The notes under the pieces are model-generated. The model was not told the DNA's origin, searched no databases, and was given only the letters and a program-made list of their open reading frames with translations. From NCBI GenBank assembly GCA_900315425.1, contig OMZA01000001.1, positions 62,001-126,000 of the forward strand: a DNA stretch of 64,000 bases, read 5' to 3'. The DNA is from an uncultured Eubacteriales bacterium. Its GTDB lineage: Bacteria > Bacillota > Clostridia > Lachnospirales > Lachnospiraceae. How positions within the stretch are numbered: position 1 is the stretch's first letter; every line of letters begins with the position of its first letter. This document shows, in pieces, positions 20,603 through 29,531 of the stretch. Made by a program: the position numbers and the translations under genes.

Positions 20603-21496
20603 TACAAGTTTTGTTTTCTTAACGAAGCCGATTCCTAAGGCATATGGTCCGGTATGACAGCCGATTGCCGTTCCGATTCTACATGGAACAGTTTCATCGC
20701 ATTTAATTCCGAGAGCTTCTTCAAATTGCTTTTGGAATTCGTTGGCTTCTTCTATACCATATCCACAGGCAACAATAAAGTTGTAGTCTTCTTTGTTGTT
20801 TTCAGGTCTGTTAAAATATTCTGTGATATTAGCTAAGACTTTAGAAAGGGATTTTTTTCTACTACGGGCAACACCTCCTAGGGAAATATCTCCCCCTTCC
20901 ATGGTAATAACAGGGCGGATTCCTAACTTGTCACCAGCTAGAACTAAAAGTTTACCGGCACGACCATTTTTAACTAAATACTCCATGGAGCCTACTGTAA
21001 AGTAGATTCGTCCTGTTGTTTTTATAGTGTTAAGTTCTTTAACAGCATCTTCAAATTCAATTCCACCATCTCTTAACCTAACAGCTTCGTTTACAAATAC
21101 TGCCTGACTGGCTGTATTAAGAGTTGAGTCTATAACTTCAATTTTAGCATTTGGATAATCTTCAAGAATTTGTTCCTTTGCAAGATTAGCAGCGTTGAAT
21201 GAGCCACTGAATTTTGCAGTAATTGTAATGCATACAATAGGCATGTTGTTTTCTATGTAAGGCATCATTTTGTCAACAAAATCCTGAATGCTTGGGAGGG
21301 AAGATTTTGGAACTGCATGCTCGTCAATCATTTTCTTGTAGAAAATGTTATGGTCAATTCCCTCGCCTTCTTTTGTATAGTTCTCTCCGTCAAAAGTTAC
21401 GTAAAATGGAACTACGCTAATCTCGTGTTCGGATACGTATTCGGGCATAAGATCACAAGCTCCATCACTGATGATTTGAAACTTATATTCAGACAT
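20600..21496 (-). CDS. DegV family fatty-acid-binding protein
   Basis: 298 residues on the minus strand. DegV folds bind a long-chain fatty acid and, as FakB, present it to the FakA kinase. Visible hallmarks are the N-terminal FQIISDGACDLMPEY, VPKSSLPSIQDFV, ITAKFSGSFNAANLA, IDSTLNTASQ and RAGKLLVLAGDKLGIRPVI. The ATG at 21496 is preferred because AGGAG lies 8 nt upstream on the minus strand; a GTG three codons earlier is in frame but too near that site. It stands alone between a convergent and a divergent gene. Fatty-acid specificity cannot be read. Confidence 0.92.
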   Translation of the reverse strand: MSEYKFQIISDGACDLMPEYVSEHEISVVPFYVTFDGENYTKEGEGIDHNIFYKKMIDEHAVPKSSLPSIQDFVDKMMPYIENNMPIVCITITAKFSGSFNAANLAKEQILEDYPNAKIEVIDSTLNTASQAVFVNEAVRLRDGGIEFEDAVKELNTIKTTGRIYFTVGSMEYLVKNGRAGKLLVLAGDKLGIRPVITMEGGDISLGGVARSRKKSLSKVLANITEYFNRPENNKEDYNFIVACGYGIEEANEFQKQFEEALGIKCDETVPCRIGTAIGCHTGPYALGIGFVKKTKLV

Positions 21497-21671
21497 AGTA
21501 TACACTCCTTATATTATTTAGAAACAACACATAGTGTGAATATTATAGCATGTAGTTATTAAAACTACAACATGAGAAATGATGAATTCTTTTATAGGAA
21601 AGTACAATTATATGTAAAAGGTATCATTATGTGGTATAATAAAGCCTGATGTTTTTTTTAGTGAGGATAAT

Positions 21672-21950
21672 ATGTTTAGATTATGGGCTAAAATTTTTGA
21701 AGATAATCATATGATAAAAGATAGTGTTTGGGAAAATGACAGTCAGGATTTGACCCGAACCAAAAAGGTACTTAAAGCACTAGAAGAAGTCTGTGTAGAG
21801 TTTGATTTAAGTGTTCCAATATGGTTGGATAAAAATATAAAAGAATTTCAAAAGGTATCGAAAACCAGATTTTATAAGGATAATTTTGTAGAAGATATTG
21901 AGTTTGAATATTTGGAAATAAATGTGATAGAAGAAGATGATTTTTTCTAA
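21672..21950 (+). CDS. Conserved-type small protein, 92 aa
   Basis: An acidic protein beginning MFRLWAKIFEDNHMIKDSV and ending in an acidic EEDDFF. No signal peptide or membrane segment. It is preceded by a TATAAT at 21635-21640 and followed 24 bp later by the Mrp-type ATPase, with which it probably forms an operon. I do not recognise a named domain; the repeated Trp/Phe pattern suggests a small folded cytoplasmic protein. Function unknown. Confidence 0.7.
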   Translation: MFRLWAKIFEDNHMIKDSVWENDSQDLTRTKKVLKALEEVCVEFDLSVPIWLDKNIKEFQKVSKTRFYKDNFVEDIEFEYLEINVIEEDDFF

Positions 21951-21974
21951 AACTTAGTTAAAGAAGGTGCAATA

Positions 21975-22763
21975 ATGGCAATAAATGATAAGAAAACTAT
22001 AAATCCGTTTCAAAAATTAAAAAATGAGCACAGTAACATAAAGAAGGTTATAGCAGTAACCAGCGGAAAAGGCGGAGTTGGAAAATCTATGGTTACAGCA
22101 AGTCTTGCCACAGCTTTAGCTGATAAAGGCTTAAAAGTAGGTATTATGGATGCTGATATAACCGGCCCATCTATTCCTAAAATGTTTGGATTGAAGGGAA
22201 TGATGGAAAGTGATGGAGAGGCTCTTTTTCCTTTTGAAACCAACAAAGGAATAAAAGTGGTTTCAATTAATCTGTTGGTAAAAGATGAGACTGAACCTGT
22301 ATTGTGGAGAGGACCGGTTATTGGAACCGTTGTAAAACAGTTCTTTGGAGATGTTTATTGGGGAGACTTAGATGTGCTTTTAATAGACATGCCTCCGGGA
22401 ACAGGAGATGTGCCGCTGACAGTTTTTCAGTCAATTGAGATAGACGGTACAATTATAGTTACTTCTCCTCAGGAATTGGTAAAGGTAATTGTAAGTAAAG
22501 CATATAACATGGCTACAAAAATGAAGATAGATGTGTTAGGTGTTATAGAGAATTTTAGCTATATGACATGTCCGGATTGTGGTAAGAAAATACAGGTATT
22601 TGGAGAAAGTCATATACAGGAAACTGCCAGTGAAATGAATATAGATGTGTTAGGACAGATTCCAATTATCCCAGCCATGGCAGGAAGTGCTGATGCCGGT
22701 GACTTTGATAATGTGGAAAACAAGTATTTAGACAAAGCGATAGAAAAGATTATTAATCTTTAG
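21975..22763 (+). CDS. Mrp/NBP35-type Fe-S carrier ATPase
   Basis: 262 residues. A deviant Walker A, TSGKGGVGKSMV (about residues 29-40), with the signature Lys, Walker B in LLIDMPPGTGDVPLTV and a C-terminal CPDC pair (about 198-201) that bridges a 4Fe-4S cluster between two subunits. Mrp/ApbC proteins carry and transfer Fe-S clusters. The N-terminal MIP18 domain found in some Mrp proteins is absent. AGAAGGTG precedes the ATG. The two signal peptidase genes follow within 10 bp each. Confidence 0.93.
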   Translation: MAINDKKTINPFQKLKNEHSNIKKVIAVTSGKGGVGKSMVTASLATALADKGLKVGIMDADITGPSIPKMFGLKGMMESDGEALFPFETNKGIKVVSINLLVKDETEPVLWRGPVIGTVVKQFFGDVYWGDLDVLLIDMPPGTGDVPLTVFQSIEIDGTIIVTSPQELVKVIVSKAYNMATKMKIDVLGVIENFSYMTCPDCGKKIQVFGESHIQETASEMNIDVLGQIPIIPAMAGSADAGDFDNVENKYLDKAIEKIINL

Positions 22764-22771
22764 GAGAGGTT

Positions 22772-23350
22772 ATGCAGGATATTTTTAAGGAAAATAGTGA
22801 CGAGTTTGAAGAAACGAAGGGGAAAATAAATTGGTTTAAAGAAATCATTAGCTGGGTAATGGTATTTATAATTGCCTATGTAGTGGCCTATGTAGTTAGT
22901 CACTTTGTTATTATAAATGCAAATATACCAAGTGGATCCATGAAATATACCATTAATGAAGGTGATAAGGTTCTAGGTAATAGACTTGCTTATAAGTTCT
23001 CAGAGCCAAAGCGAGGGGATATAATTATATTTTGGGCACCAGATAAAGAAAAAAAATACTACATAAAACGATTAATAGGGCTCCCTGGAGATAAAATTGT
23101 TATAAAGAATTGTAAATTATATATCAATGGTAAAGAGATAAAAGAGGATTACATAACCCCGGGTAATTGGACAAAGGAATATGAAAGCTATGAAATTACA
23201 GTACCAGAGGGGGAGTACTTTATGATGGGGGACAATAGAGATAGATCTAATGATTCCAGATATTGGGGAACTATAAAAAAAGATGCCATGGTAGCAAAAG
23301 CTATATGTAAATATAAAATATGGAAACCATATGTAAAATTTTTGAAATAG
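22772..23350 (+). CDS. lepB: Type I signal peptidase (first of two)
   Basis: 192 residues. One N-terminal membrane helix (about 27-48), then the S26 catalytic domain outside the cell: Ser in NIPSGSMKYT (about residue 57), Lys in YIKRLIGLPGD (about 98) and the box E region GDNRDRSNDSRYWG. It removes signal peptides from secreted proteins. It is 10 bp ahead of a second, similar gene, a tandem duplication. GGAGAGG precedes the ATG. Confidence 0.95.
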   Translation: MQDIFKENSDEFEETKGKINWFKEIISWVMVFIIAYVVAYVVSHFVIINANIPSGSMKYTINEGDKVLGNRLAYKFSEPKRGDIIIFWAPDKEKKYYIKRLIGLPGDKIVIKNCKLYINGKEIKEDYITPGNWTKEYESYEITVPEGEYFMMGDNRDRSNDSRYWGTIKKDAMVAKAICKYKIWKPYVKFLK

Positions 23351-23360
23351 AGGTATTGTT

Positions 23361-23888
23361 ATGAAGGATAGCACTAAAGAGATAATAAGTTGGATAGCGG
23401 TATTTGCGGTTGCATTTATTTTGGCATTCGTTTTGAATAAATTTATAATTATAAATGCCAAGATACCAAGTGGTTCTATGGAAGATACCATTAACATTGG
23501 AGACAGAGTGTTTGGTAATAGATTAGCCTACAAAAGTAAGTCTCCAAAACGAGGAGATATAATTATATTCTGGTCTCCGGTTAAGGAAAATACTTATTAT
23601 ATAAAAAGGATAATAGGACTTCCGGGTGAGACAGTAGAGATTAAAGATAGAACAGTATATATTAATGGAGAGGCGCTAAAAGAGGATTATATATCTGAGG
23701 ACAATTGGATAAAAAAAGGACAAGAAGGCAAGTGGATAATTCCAGAGGGACAGTATTTTATGATGGGAGATAACAGAGATAATTCAACAGATTCCAGGGC
23801 CTGGGGTCCAATTGAAAAGAAAGATATAGTAGCCAAGGCATTTCTTAGATATAGATTTTGGAAACCATTAATAAAAGGTATTGAATAA
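23361..23888 (+). CDS. lepB: Type I signal peptidase (second of two)
   Basis: 175 residues, similar to the gene before it along its whole length, including the membrane helix (about 5-27), Ser in KIPSGSMEDT (about 39), Lys in YIKRIIGLPGE (about 83) and GDNRDNSTDSRAWG. The catalytic residues are intact in both copies, so both are probably active and may differ in substrate range. The N-terminal cytoplasmic part is shorter than in the first copy. RBS GAGGTATTGTT is modest, consistent with coupling to the upstream gene. Confidence 0.95.
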   Translation: MKDSTKEIISWIAVFAVAFILAFVLNKFIIINAKIPSGSMEDTINIGDRVFGNRLAYKSKSPKRGDIIIFWSPVKENTYYIKRIIGLPGETVEIKDRTVYINGEALKEDYISEDNWIKKGQEGKWIIPEGQYFMMGDNRDNSTDSRAWGPIEKKDIVAKAFLRYRFWKPLIKGIE

Positions 23889-23896
23889 AAGGGTTT

Positions 23897-24856
23897 ATGA
23901 AGACAACTAAGATTAATAAAAAAACAAAGGACAAGGTAAAAGTAATTACATATTCATCCATTGAGCGTGCCAACAACGGATTAAAATCGCCTTTAGGAAT
24001 GTTGATTTTTTGCATAGAAATATATGCGTTTATTCCCTTTATTATGGTTATGATAAAAAAATTCAACCTGGGAATAGAAATCTCTAACAGCACGTATACC
24101 AAGGTATTAATTATGGAGGCAGTGGTTATATTTGTCGGCTTTATTTATAAAATTGCAAAATGGGTAAAGCAACTTTTAACTGTGTTTATAATTGATGATG
24201 GAAAACTATATACTCTGAGAATATCCATGTTCTGGTATAAGGTAAGGGACAAGATGTATCTGATTAATCCCACCGGATTGCATCAGGGCAGGATGCTTCG
24301 CTTTATGTATATGATAAACAACATCCGTCTGGTGTTTGATTCGGCAGCAGAGGATATTAATTTTGAAGAATTTGTAAGCATGGGAAAAATGCACGAGCTT
24401 TCAGAGATAAAAAATGTGACTATAAAAGATAAAAGAATTTCTTTTAAATCTACGATTAAATCTAATGGTGAGAAAAAGACAGCAACCATAAAGATTGATA
24501 GGATATTCGATAAGGATAAAGCTTTTTGCAATTATTTAAAAACATATGAAAAAGATGGAGTCAAAGAGGCGGCTAAGGTAGATTTTAGTGGAGTAACATA
24601 TCTAAAAAAACTAATATTTACCAAGGAAAACTATGTAGGAAATCAAGTTGAAAAGCTTAAAAGAAACTCATTTTTTTGGATATGTATGACTATGTGGTTT
24701 TTAATATTAGCTACTTACAAAAATGTCTTTATAATGATGTGTATGATATATGCAATTTATTTGGCATCATGGATTGTTGATATGACTCCCATGGTTATTG
24801 AAAAAAAATTAAAGGCTCATTCGGTTGTTAACTGTGAAGAAGATGATTCAAAATAA
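23897..24856 (+). CDS. Multi-pass membrane protein of unknown function
   Basis: 319 residues. Four likely membrane helices: about 35-55 (GMLIFCIEIYAFIPFIMVMI), 70-90, 260-278 and 280-298. Between the pairs lies a soluble region of about 170 residues with beta-rich, lysine-rich sequence. It starts 8 bp after the second signal peptidase and probably belongs to that transcript. I recognise no named domain. The pattern (two helices, cytoplasmic domain, two helices) is seen in many unassigned Lachnospiraceae proteins. Confidence 0.65.
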   Translation: MKTTKINKKTKDKVKVITYSSIERANNGLKSPLGMLIFCIEIYAFIPFIMVMIKKFNLGIEISNSTYTKVLIMEAVVIFVGFIYKIAKWVKQLLTVFIIDDGKLYTLRISMFWYKVRDKMYLINPTGLHQGRMLRFMYMINNIRLVFDSAAEDINFEEFVSMGKMHELSEIKNVTIKDKRISFKSTIKSNGEKKTATIKIDRIFDKDKAFCNYLKTYEKDGVKEAAKVDFSGVTYLKKLIFTKENYVGNQVEKLKRNSFFWICMTMWFLILATYKNVFIMMCMIYAIYLASWIVDMTPMVIEKKLKAHSVVNCEEDDSK

Positions 24857-24918
24857 TTTGGAAATTTATAAATCTTGTGATATAGTAGGTAAGTGTGTGT
24901 TTTGGATGCACATAAAAG

Positions 24919-24937
24919 GTGCTTTTAAGTAGCACCG
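24919..24937 (+). other. Short hairpin in the purA leader
   Basis: GGTGCT and AGCACC form a 6-bp stem in the 117-bp gap before purA. No T run follows, and no purine riboswitch core was seen. Possibly a leader stem or weak terminator. Confidence 0.3.
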
Positions 24938-24973
24938 AATTAATTTGAATGTTTTTACAAGGAGGATATTACT

Positions 24974-26257
24974 ATGGTAAGAGCAGTAGTTGGAGCTTGT
25001 TGGGGCGACGAAGGAAAAGGTAAAGTTACAGATATGCTTGCCGAGAATTCTGACATCATAGTCAGATTTCAGGGAGGAAGTAACGCAGGCCATACAATTA
25101 TAAATAATTATGGAAAATTTGCATTACACTTACTTCCATCCGGCGTATTCTATGATCATACAACATCCATTATTGGAAATGGAGTGGCTCTCAATATTCC
25201 AAAATTAGTGGAAGAGGTTAACGACCTTGTATCAAAGGGAGTTCCAACACCACATATTCTTGTTTCAAATAGAGCACAGATTCTCATGCCATATCATATT
25301 CTTTTAGATCAGTATGAAGAAGAGAGACTTGGCAAGAAATCATTTGGTTCAACAAAGTCTGGTATCGCTCCTTTTTATTCAGATAAATATGCAAAGATTG
25401 GTATTCAGGTTTCAGAATTATTTGATGAAGAAGTTTTAAAGGAAAAAGTTGAAAGAGTATGCGAACAGAAGAATGTTCTTTTTGAACATATGTATCATAA
25501 GCCAAAGCTTGATCCGGCTGAGGTTCTAAAGACTCTTGATGAATATAGAGAAATGATTAAACCATATGTTTGCGATACTGCAACATTCCTTAGAAAAGCA
25601 ATTAAGGAAGGAAAGAATATTTTATTAGAAGGTCAGCTTGGTTCTCTTAAGGATCCTGATTTTGGTATTTATCCAATGGTTACATCTTCATCAACACTTG
25701 CTGCTTATGGAGCAATTGGTGCAGGTATTCCTCCATATGAGATTAAAGATATTATTACAATAGTTAAGGCATATTCAAGTGCAGTAGGAGCCGGAGAATT
25801 CGTAAGTGAGATCCTCGATGAAGAAGAAGCTAAAGCTATGAGAGATCACGGCGGAGACGGCGGAGAATATGGTGCAACAACAGGTAGACCAAGAAGAATG
25901 GGATGGTTTGACTGTGTGGCTTCAAGATATGGATGTAAGATTCAGGGAGCAACAGAGGCTGTACTTACAGTAGTAGATGCTCTTGGTTATTTAGATGAGC
26001 TTAAAGTGTGCGTAGGCTATGAGATAAATGGTGAGGTTACAAAAGACTTCCCAACAACAGTAGAACTTGCAAAAGCTAAACCTGTATATGAGACACTTCC
26101 TGGATGGAAATGCGATATTAGAGGAATTCAGAAATATGAAGACCTTCCAGAAAATTGTAGAAAATATATTGAGTTTATCGAGAAAGAAATTGATACACCA
26201 ATTACAATGGTATCAAATGGACCGGGACGTCATGAAATTATAAAGAGGGATAAATAA
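24974..26257 (+). CDS. purA: Adenylosuccinate synthetase
   Basis: 427 residues, usual length. First committed step from IMP to AMP (IMP + aspartate + GTP). The GTP-binding loop WGDEGKGK is at residues 10-17, followed by GGSNAGHTI, and the C-terminal guanine-recognition region [11 protein letters not shown] is intact. The start follows AAGGAGG with 8-nt spacing. deoC follows after only 4 bp, so the two nucleotide-metabolism genes are probably co-transcribed. Confidence 0.98.
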   Translation: MVRAVVGACWGDEGKGKVTDMLAENSDIIVRFQGGSNAGHTIINNYGKFALHLLPSGVFYDHTTSIIGNGVALNIPKLVEEVNDLVSKGVPTPHILVSNRAQILMPYHILLDQYEEERLGKKSFGSTKSGIAPFYSDKYAKIGIQVSELFDEEVLKEKVERVCEQKNVLFEHMYHKPKLDPAEVLKTLDEYREMIKPYVCDTATFLRKAIKEGKNILLEGQLGSLKDPDFGIYPMVTSSSTLAAYGAIGAGIPPYEIKDIITIVKAYSSAVGAGEFVSEILDEEEAKAMRDHGGDGGEYGATTGRPRRMGWFDCVASRYGCKIQGATEAVLTVVDALGYLDELKVCVGYEINGEVTKDFPTTVELAKAKPVYETLPGWKCDIRGIQKYEDLPENCRKYIEFIEKEIDTPITMVSNGPGRHEIIKRDK

Positions 26258-26261
26258 AATT

Positions 26262-26894
26262 ATGGAAAAATTTAGTAAGTATTTTGATCATACCTTACTA
26301 AAGCCGGAAGCCAGTGAAAATGATATAAAACGTATAGTTACAGAAGCAATGTCTAAGGATGTTGCTTCTGTTTGTATAAATCAATACAGAACAAAGCTGG
26401 TAGCAGAGCTATTAAAAGGTACAGATATTAAGGTATGCACAGTTGTGGGATTTCCTTTAGGGGCAGTAAGTAAAGATATAAAAGCTTACGAAACAAAAAG
26501 AGCCGTGGAGGATGGTGCAGATGAAATTGACATGGTAATAAATATTGGAGCTATGAAGGATGAGAAATACGAGTACGTATTAGAGGACATAAAGGCTGTA
26601 AGAGAGGCTTGTAAAGATAAGGTTTTAAAGGTCATTATTGAAACTTGTCTATTGTCAGATGCAGAAAAAATAAAAGCCTGCCACTTAGCTAAAGAGGCAG
26701 GAGCTGATTTTGTAAAAACTTCCACGGGATTTTCTACAGCCGGAGCAAAAGTTGAAGATGTTAGGTTAATGAAAAACGCCGTTGGAAATGATACAAAAGT
26801 AAAGGCGGCTGGAGGCATTAGAGATATTGAAACTGCCAGGGCCATGATTGATGCAGGTGCTGACCGGTTGGGAACTAGCAAATTATTAATTTAA
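26262..26894 (+). CDS. deoC: Deoxyribose-phosphate aldolase
   Basis: 210 residues. Class I aldolase cleaving 2-deoxyribose-5-phosphate to glyceraldehyde-3-phosphate and acetaldehyde. DHTLLKPEA at residues 8-16, the active-site Asp in [14 protein letters not shown] (near 90), the Schiff-base Lys in [10 protein letters not shown] (about 152) and the second Lys in VKAAGGIR (near 180) are all present. It follows purA by 4 bp and ends just before a terminator that lies inside the convergent next gene. Confidence 0.96.
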   Translation: MEKFSKYFDHTLLKPEASENDIKRIVTEAMSKDVASVCINQYRTKLVAELLKGTDIKVCTVVGFPLGAVSKDIKAYETKRAVEDGADEIDMVINIGAMKDEKYEYVLEDIKAVREACKDKVLKVIIETCLLSDAEKIKACHLAKEAGADFVKTSTGFSTAGAKVEDVRLMKNAVGNDTKVKAAGGIRDIETARAMIDAGADRLGTSKLLI

Positions 26895-26898
26895 AAAA

Positions 26899-27171
26899 CT
26901 AATTATTAGAAGTGTCGGATTTATTGTCTGATGCTTCTTTTTTTGCATCTTCAGCCGGATTGTTTGTTAAAACCTTTGCCAACCAAAGTACCACATAGAT
27001 AAATACCGGTATAAATACTGTTGAAAATAATGCTGCGTTAAAGAATTTATTTGTAAGAGAATTATTCATAATGGCAAGAACAAAGGTTATTATATATATA
27101 ATTAGAATTAGTATAATGCCACCAATAGCCATAATACGCTTGAAAATTGATTTATTATTTTTTGTTTCCAT
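26899..27171 (-). CDS. Small two-helix membrane protein, 90 aa
   Basis: Minus-strand gene with a good ribosome site (TTAGGAGA before the ATG). Two membrane helices, about residues 14-34 (AIGGIILILIIYIITFVLAI) and 44-66, then a polar lysine/aspartate-rich tail (about 70-90). No named domain recognised. Its 3' end is convergent with deoC and the two stop codons are only 4 bp apart; the last 16 or so codons also encode, on the other strand, the deoC terminator hairpin. Confidence 0.7.
   Translation of the reverse strand: METKNNKSIFKRIMAIGGIILILIIYIITFVLAIMNNSLTNKFFNAALFSTVFIPVFIYVVLWLAKVLTNNPAEDAKKEASDNKSDTSNN
26908..26944 (+). terminator. deoC terminator embedded in the convergent gene
   Basis: AGAAGTGTCGGA pairs fully with TCTGATGCTTCT (three G-T wobbles), loop of seven, then seven T. 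It lies wholly inside the 3' coding end of the minus-strand gene. Confidence 0.8.
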
Positions 27172-27243
27172 AAAAATCTCCTAAGATAAAATTGCCAAAA
27201 GGCTTCTTAATTATAACCACAAAAATAACTTTTAACAATAGAA

Positions 27244-27272
27244 TTGAAGGGGTTAATTGTGAATGGTATAAT
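27244..27272 (+). promoter_or_regulatory. Sigma-A type promoter for the diguanylate cyclase gene
   Basis: TTGAAG, 17 bp, TATAAT, located 37 bp before the start codon at 27309. Confidence 0.65.
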
Positions 27273-27308
27273 TAGTATAGTTTGTTGAGAGGTTAAGAGG
27301 AGGATTGT

Positions 27309-28631
27309 ATGGGTGATATAGAGACTAGTCAGATTAATGATTATATAAGATTAGGGCTTTTAGGTAAAGAAGATAGAGAGATAATAAAGCTTATAATAGA
27401 TAATATAACTTCAGGAATATTTATATTTGATGTGGATGATAACGATGCAATAAAAATGCGTTATATAAGTAATCAGGGTTTTAATGTTATTGGAATATCA
27501 AAAAAAGATTATGAAAGTGGTAAGGTGGATGTATCTGGTATCATTGATAATAAAGATGTGGAAAAGATTACAAATAAGATTGCAAGGTCGTCTAGAACAA
27601 ATACAACTTTTGAATCAATATTTAAGATAAACACAAATAAGGATTATAAGTGGCTTCACATCAAAGGTATTCCGTTGGATTCCAAGTACGAAGGAAAAGC
27701 ACTGTTTGTAGCGTTTATTGATGATATTACCACCATGATGAATGAATATGAGGCTATTAACAGATATAACGAAGTTAGTGAAGAGTTAAATGTATCAAAA
27801 CAAAGATATAGAATTCTTGAAGAAACGGTAGAAGCTATATTGTTTGAGTACAACATGGCAAGTGATGTAATGATATTTACATTTAATTTGCCTAATAATC
27901 ACGAGCAAAAAATAATAAGCAATTACACATCATTTTTGGAAACCAATCCTATAGTACATAAGAGTTACTTGGGAAAATTTAAGGAAGCTATAGCCAAAGC
28001 TTGTTCTGAACCTATAAAGGATAGCATGATATATTTAAGTGAAATCGCGGGTAAAGGTTATAGATGGTATAGAGTAGTATATACAAGTATTTTGGATAAA
28101 AATGGAAACGTAACCGGCGTCATGGGAAGAATTTACGATATTGAAGAAGATATACAGGATACTGAAAGTCGTAAAGAATTATATAAAGTTGACAGCATGA
28201 CTGGTGCACTGGAAAAACATACAGGAATGCATTATGTCAGAAAATATTTGGAAAAAGAATATGATAAAGAAAGTTATATAGTAATTGTCGATATAGATGG
28301 ATTCAAAAATATTAACAGTCAGTATGGACATGCTATAGGAGATATATGCCTAAAAAAATTCACACAAAAGGCCATGGAATATACAGGTGAATCAGGAAAA
28401 GTTATAAGATATGGCGGAGATGAGTTTATCATATTTTTCGCGGATATTAATATTGAGTCGGTGGAAAAGAGTATGAAAGAACTTGAGCATGGCTGCAATA
28501 GAATTAGCATAAAAAGGGATATGGAAATAGTCCTTAAGTTTAGTTACGCAATAGCAGGTTGTCAGGGTAAAACTTTGGCTCAGGCTTTCGAAGAAGCAGA
28601 TGGAAAAATGTATGAAGCAAAACATAAATAA
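27309..28631 (+). CDS. PAS-type sensor diguanylate cyclase
   Basis: 440 residues, no membrane segment. Residues about 25-145 and 165-285 look like two PAS folds (the second followed by YRWYRVVYTSILDKNGNVTGVMGRIYDI, a typical PAC ending, split here for description). A GGDEF domain covers about 290-440: MTGALEKHTG at its start, VDIDGFKNINSQYGHAIGD, and an intact catalytic YGGDEF near residue 370. It should make cyclic di-GMP from two GTP in response to an unknown cytoplasmic signal. AGGAGGATT precedes the ATG. Monocistronic by appearance. Confidence 0.9.
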   Translation: MGDIETSQINDYIRLGLLGKEDREIIKLIIDNITSGIFIFDVDDNDAIKMRYISNQGFNVIGISKKDYESGKVDVSGIIDNKDVEKITNKIARSSRTNTTFESIFKINTNKDYKWLHIKGIPLDSKYEGKALFVAFIDDITTMMNEYEAINRYNEVSEELNVSKQRYRILEETVEAILFEYNMASDVMIFTFNLPNNHEQKIISNYTSFLETNPIVHKSYLGKFKEAIAKACSEPIKDSMIYLSEIAGKGYRWYRVVYTSILDKNGNVTGVMGRIYDIEEDIQDTESRKELYKVDSMTGALEKHTGMHYVRKYLEKEYDKESYIVIVDIDGFKNINSQYGHAIGDICLKKFTQKAMEYTGESGKVIRYGGDEFIIFFADINIESVEKSMKELEHGCNRISIKRDMEIVLKFSYAIAGCQGKTLAQAFEEADGKMYEAKHK

Positions 28632-28650
28632 AGAGAATATGTCAATTGAC

Positions 28651-28679
28651 TTTACAAAAAAAATTCAATGATATATAAT
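28651..28679 (+). promoter_or_regulatory. Sigma-A type promoter for the SEC-C gene
   Basis: TTTACA, 17 bp, TATAAT, 43 bp before the ATG at 28723. An overlapping TTGACT at 28646 would give a 22-bp spacer and is less likely to be the -35 box. Confidence 0.65.
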
Positions 28680-28722
28680 TTTGAATTGCTAGAAAAAATA
28701 AGTTTAAATTTTAGGAGGAACT

Positions 28723-29274
28723 ATGTCAGAAGAAATTAAAGATACTAATGTAGAAAATGAAGAGAATCTTTCTCTCCTTGAGACTTGGAGAGGAATTGCA
28801 TATAACAGCAATCAGACAAAGCAGGAGTACGACAGACTTTGGGCTAATTATTTCAACCTTGAAAAAGGAATCTATGAAAAAATATTATCAGATCCGGAAA
28901 ATGTTGTAAGGGGAACAGTTAAAGAACTTGCTGATAAATTCGGAGTTAAACTTCTTATAATGGTTGGATTCCTTGATGGAATCAATGATAGCTTAAAGGT
29001 TCAAAATGATATTGAGAACATGACAGAAGATACAGAAGTCAATCTTGGATTTGATACCGAATTGTTATACAAGAACATGGTAGAAGCAAAAGCTGAGTGG
29101 CTCTATAACCTTCCTCAGTGGGATGCACTTATAGATGAGGAAAGAAGAAAAGTGCTTTATAAAGAGCAAAAGGCTTCTCATACTGTAGTTAAAGGCAAGA
29201 AGGTAGGACGTAATGATCCATGTCCATGTGGAAGTGGAAAGAAATATAAATTCTGTCACGGAAAGAACGCATAA
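28723..29274 (+). CDS. SEC-C zinc-motif protein
   Basis: 183 residues. The C-terminal 24 residues form a SEC-C metal-binding motif ([19 protein letters not shown]), as found at the end of SecA and in many stand-alone proteins. The rest is helical, cytoplasmic and acidic and contains no other domain I recognise. AGGAGG lies 6 nt before the ATG. A strong terminator follows. It is the last gene with normal CAG-rich glutamine use before the island. Confidence 0.85.
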   Translation: MSEEIKDTNVENEENLSLLETWRGIAYNSNQTKQEYDRLWANYFNLEKGIYEKILSDPENVVRGTVKELADKFGVKLLIMVGFLDGINDSLKVQNDIENMTEDTEVNLGFDTELLYKNMVEAKAEWLYNLPQWDALIDEERRKVLYKEQKASHTVVKGKKVGRNDPCPCGSGKKYKFCHGKNA

Positions 29275-29307
29275 AATCAAGGGTTACAAGCCACAAACTA
29301 ATTAGTT

Positions 29308-29349
29308 AAAGAGTTAAACATTTTATATATGTTTTAACTCTTTTTTTTT
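29308..29349 (+). terminator. Strong terminator after the SEC-C gene
   Basis: AAAGAGTTAAA pairs with TTTAACTCTTT around a 14-nt loop, ending in a run of nine T. It marks the left end of the ordinary chromosome before the island. Confidence 0.92.
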
Positions 29350-29379
29350 ACCAAATAAGTATTTTAGGAGGTAATAACT

Positions 29380-29451
29380 ATGGTTAATAAAAGTTGGGAC
29401 ATAAAAATTTTCGAAAATTTTAAAAAAGTGGTTTATTTGATATGCTCTTGA
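29380..29451 (+). pseudogene. 23-codon orphan frame at the island's left edge
   Basis: A short frame (MVNKSWDIKIFENFKKVVYL then a stop soon after) with a strong ribosome site (TAGGAGGTAATAACT). It runs straight into the first TTGATAT promoter site, where it ends. The good translation signal and abrupt end suggest the 5' remnant of a gene cut off when the island was inserted or rearranged. A functional micropeptide cannot be excluded. Confidence 0.35.
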
Positions 29452-29471
29452 TATTTACTATATGTTATAAT
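29437..29471 (+). promoter_or_regulatory. SARP-type direct-repeat promoter before P1
   Basis: TTGATAT (29437-29443), GCTC, TTGATAT (29448-29454), 11 bp, then TATAAT (29466-29471) preceded by TGT (extended -10). No -35 box at 17 bp. The 11-bp repeat period matches sites bound by SARP-family activators. Confidence 0.8.
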
Positions 29472-29491
29472 GTATATGAAAATAAAGGTAG

Positions 29492-29514
29492 GCATTAAAC
29501 ATATAAATTAATGG
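29492..29514 (+). repeat. Leader stem-loop before P1
   Basis: CATTAA pairs with TTAATG around a 9-nt loop, just upstream of the P1 ribosome site. One of a family of copies before the cargo genes of the island. Confidence 0.6.
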
Positions 29515-29531
29515 AGAAGGAGGTTCATAAT

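Noticed and set aside
24866..24973. Purine riboswitch before purA
   Set aside because: The conserved three-way junction core was not found; only a 6-bp hairpin is visible.
28646..28651. TTGACT as -35 box of the SEC-C gene promoter
   Set aside because: It would be 22 bp from the -10 box; TTTACA at 28651 gives the normal 17 bp.
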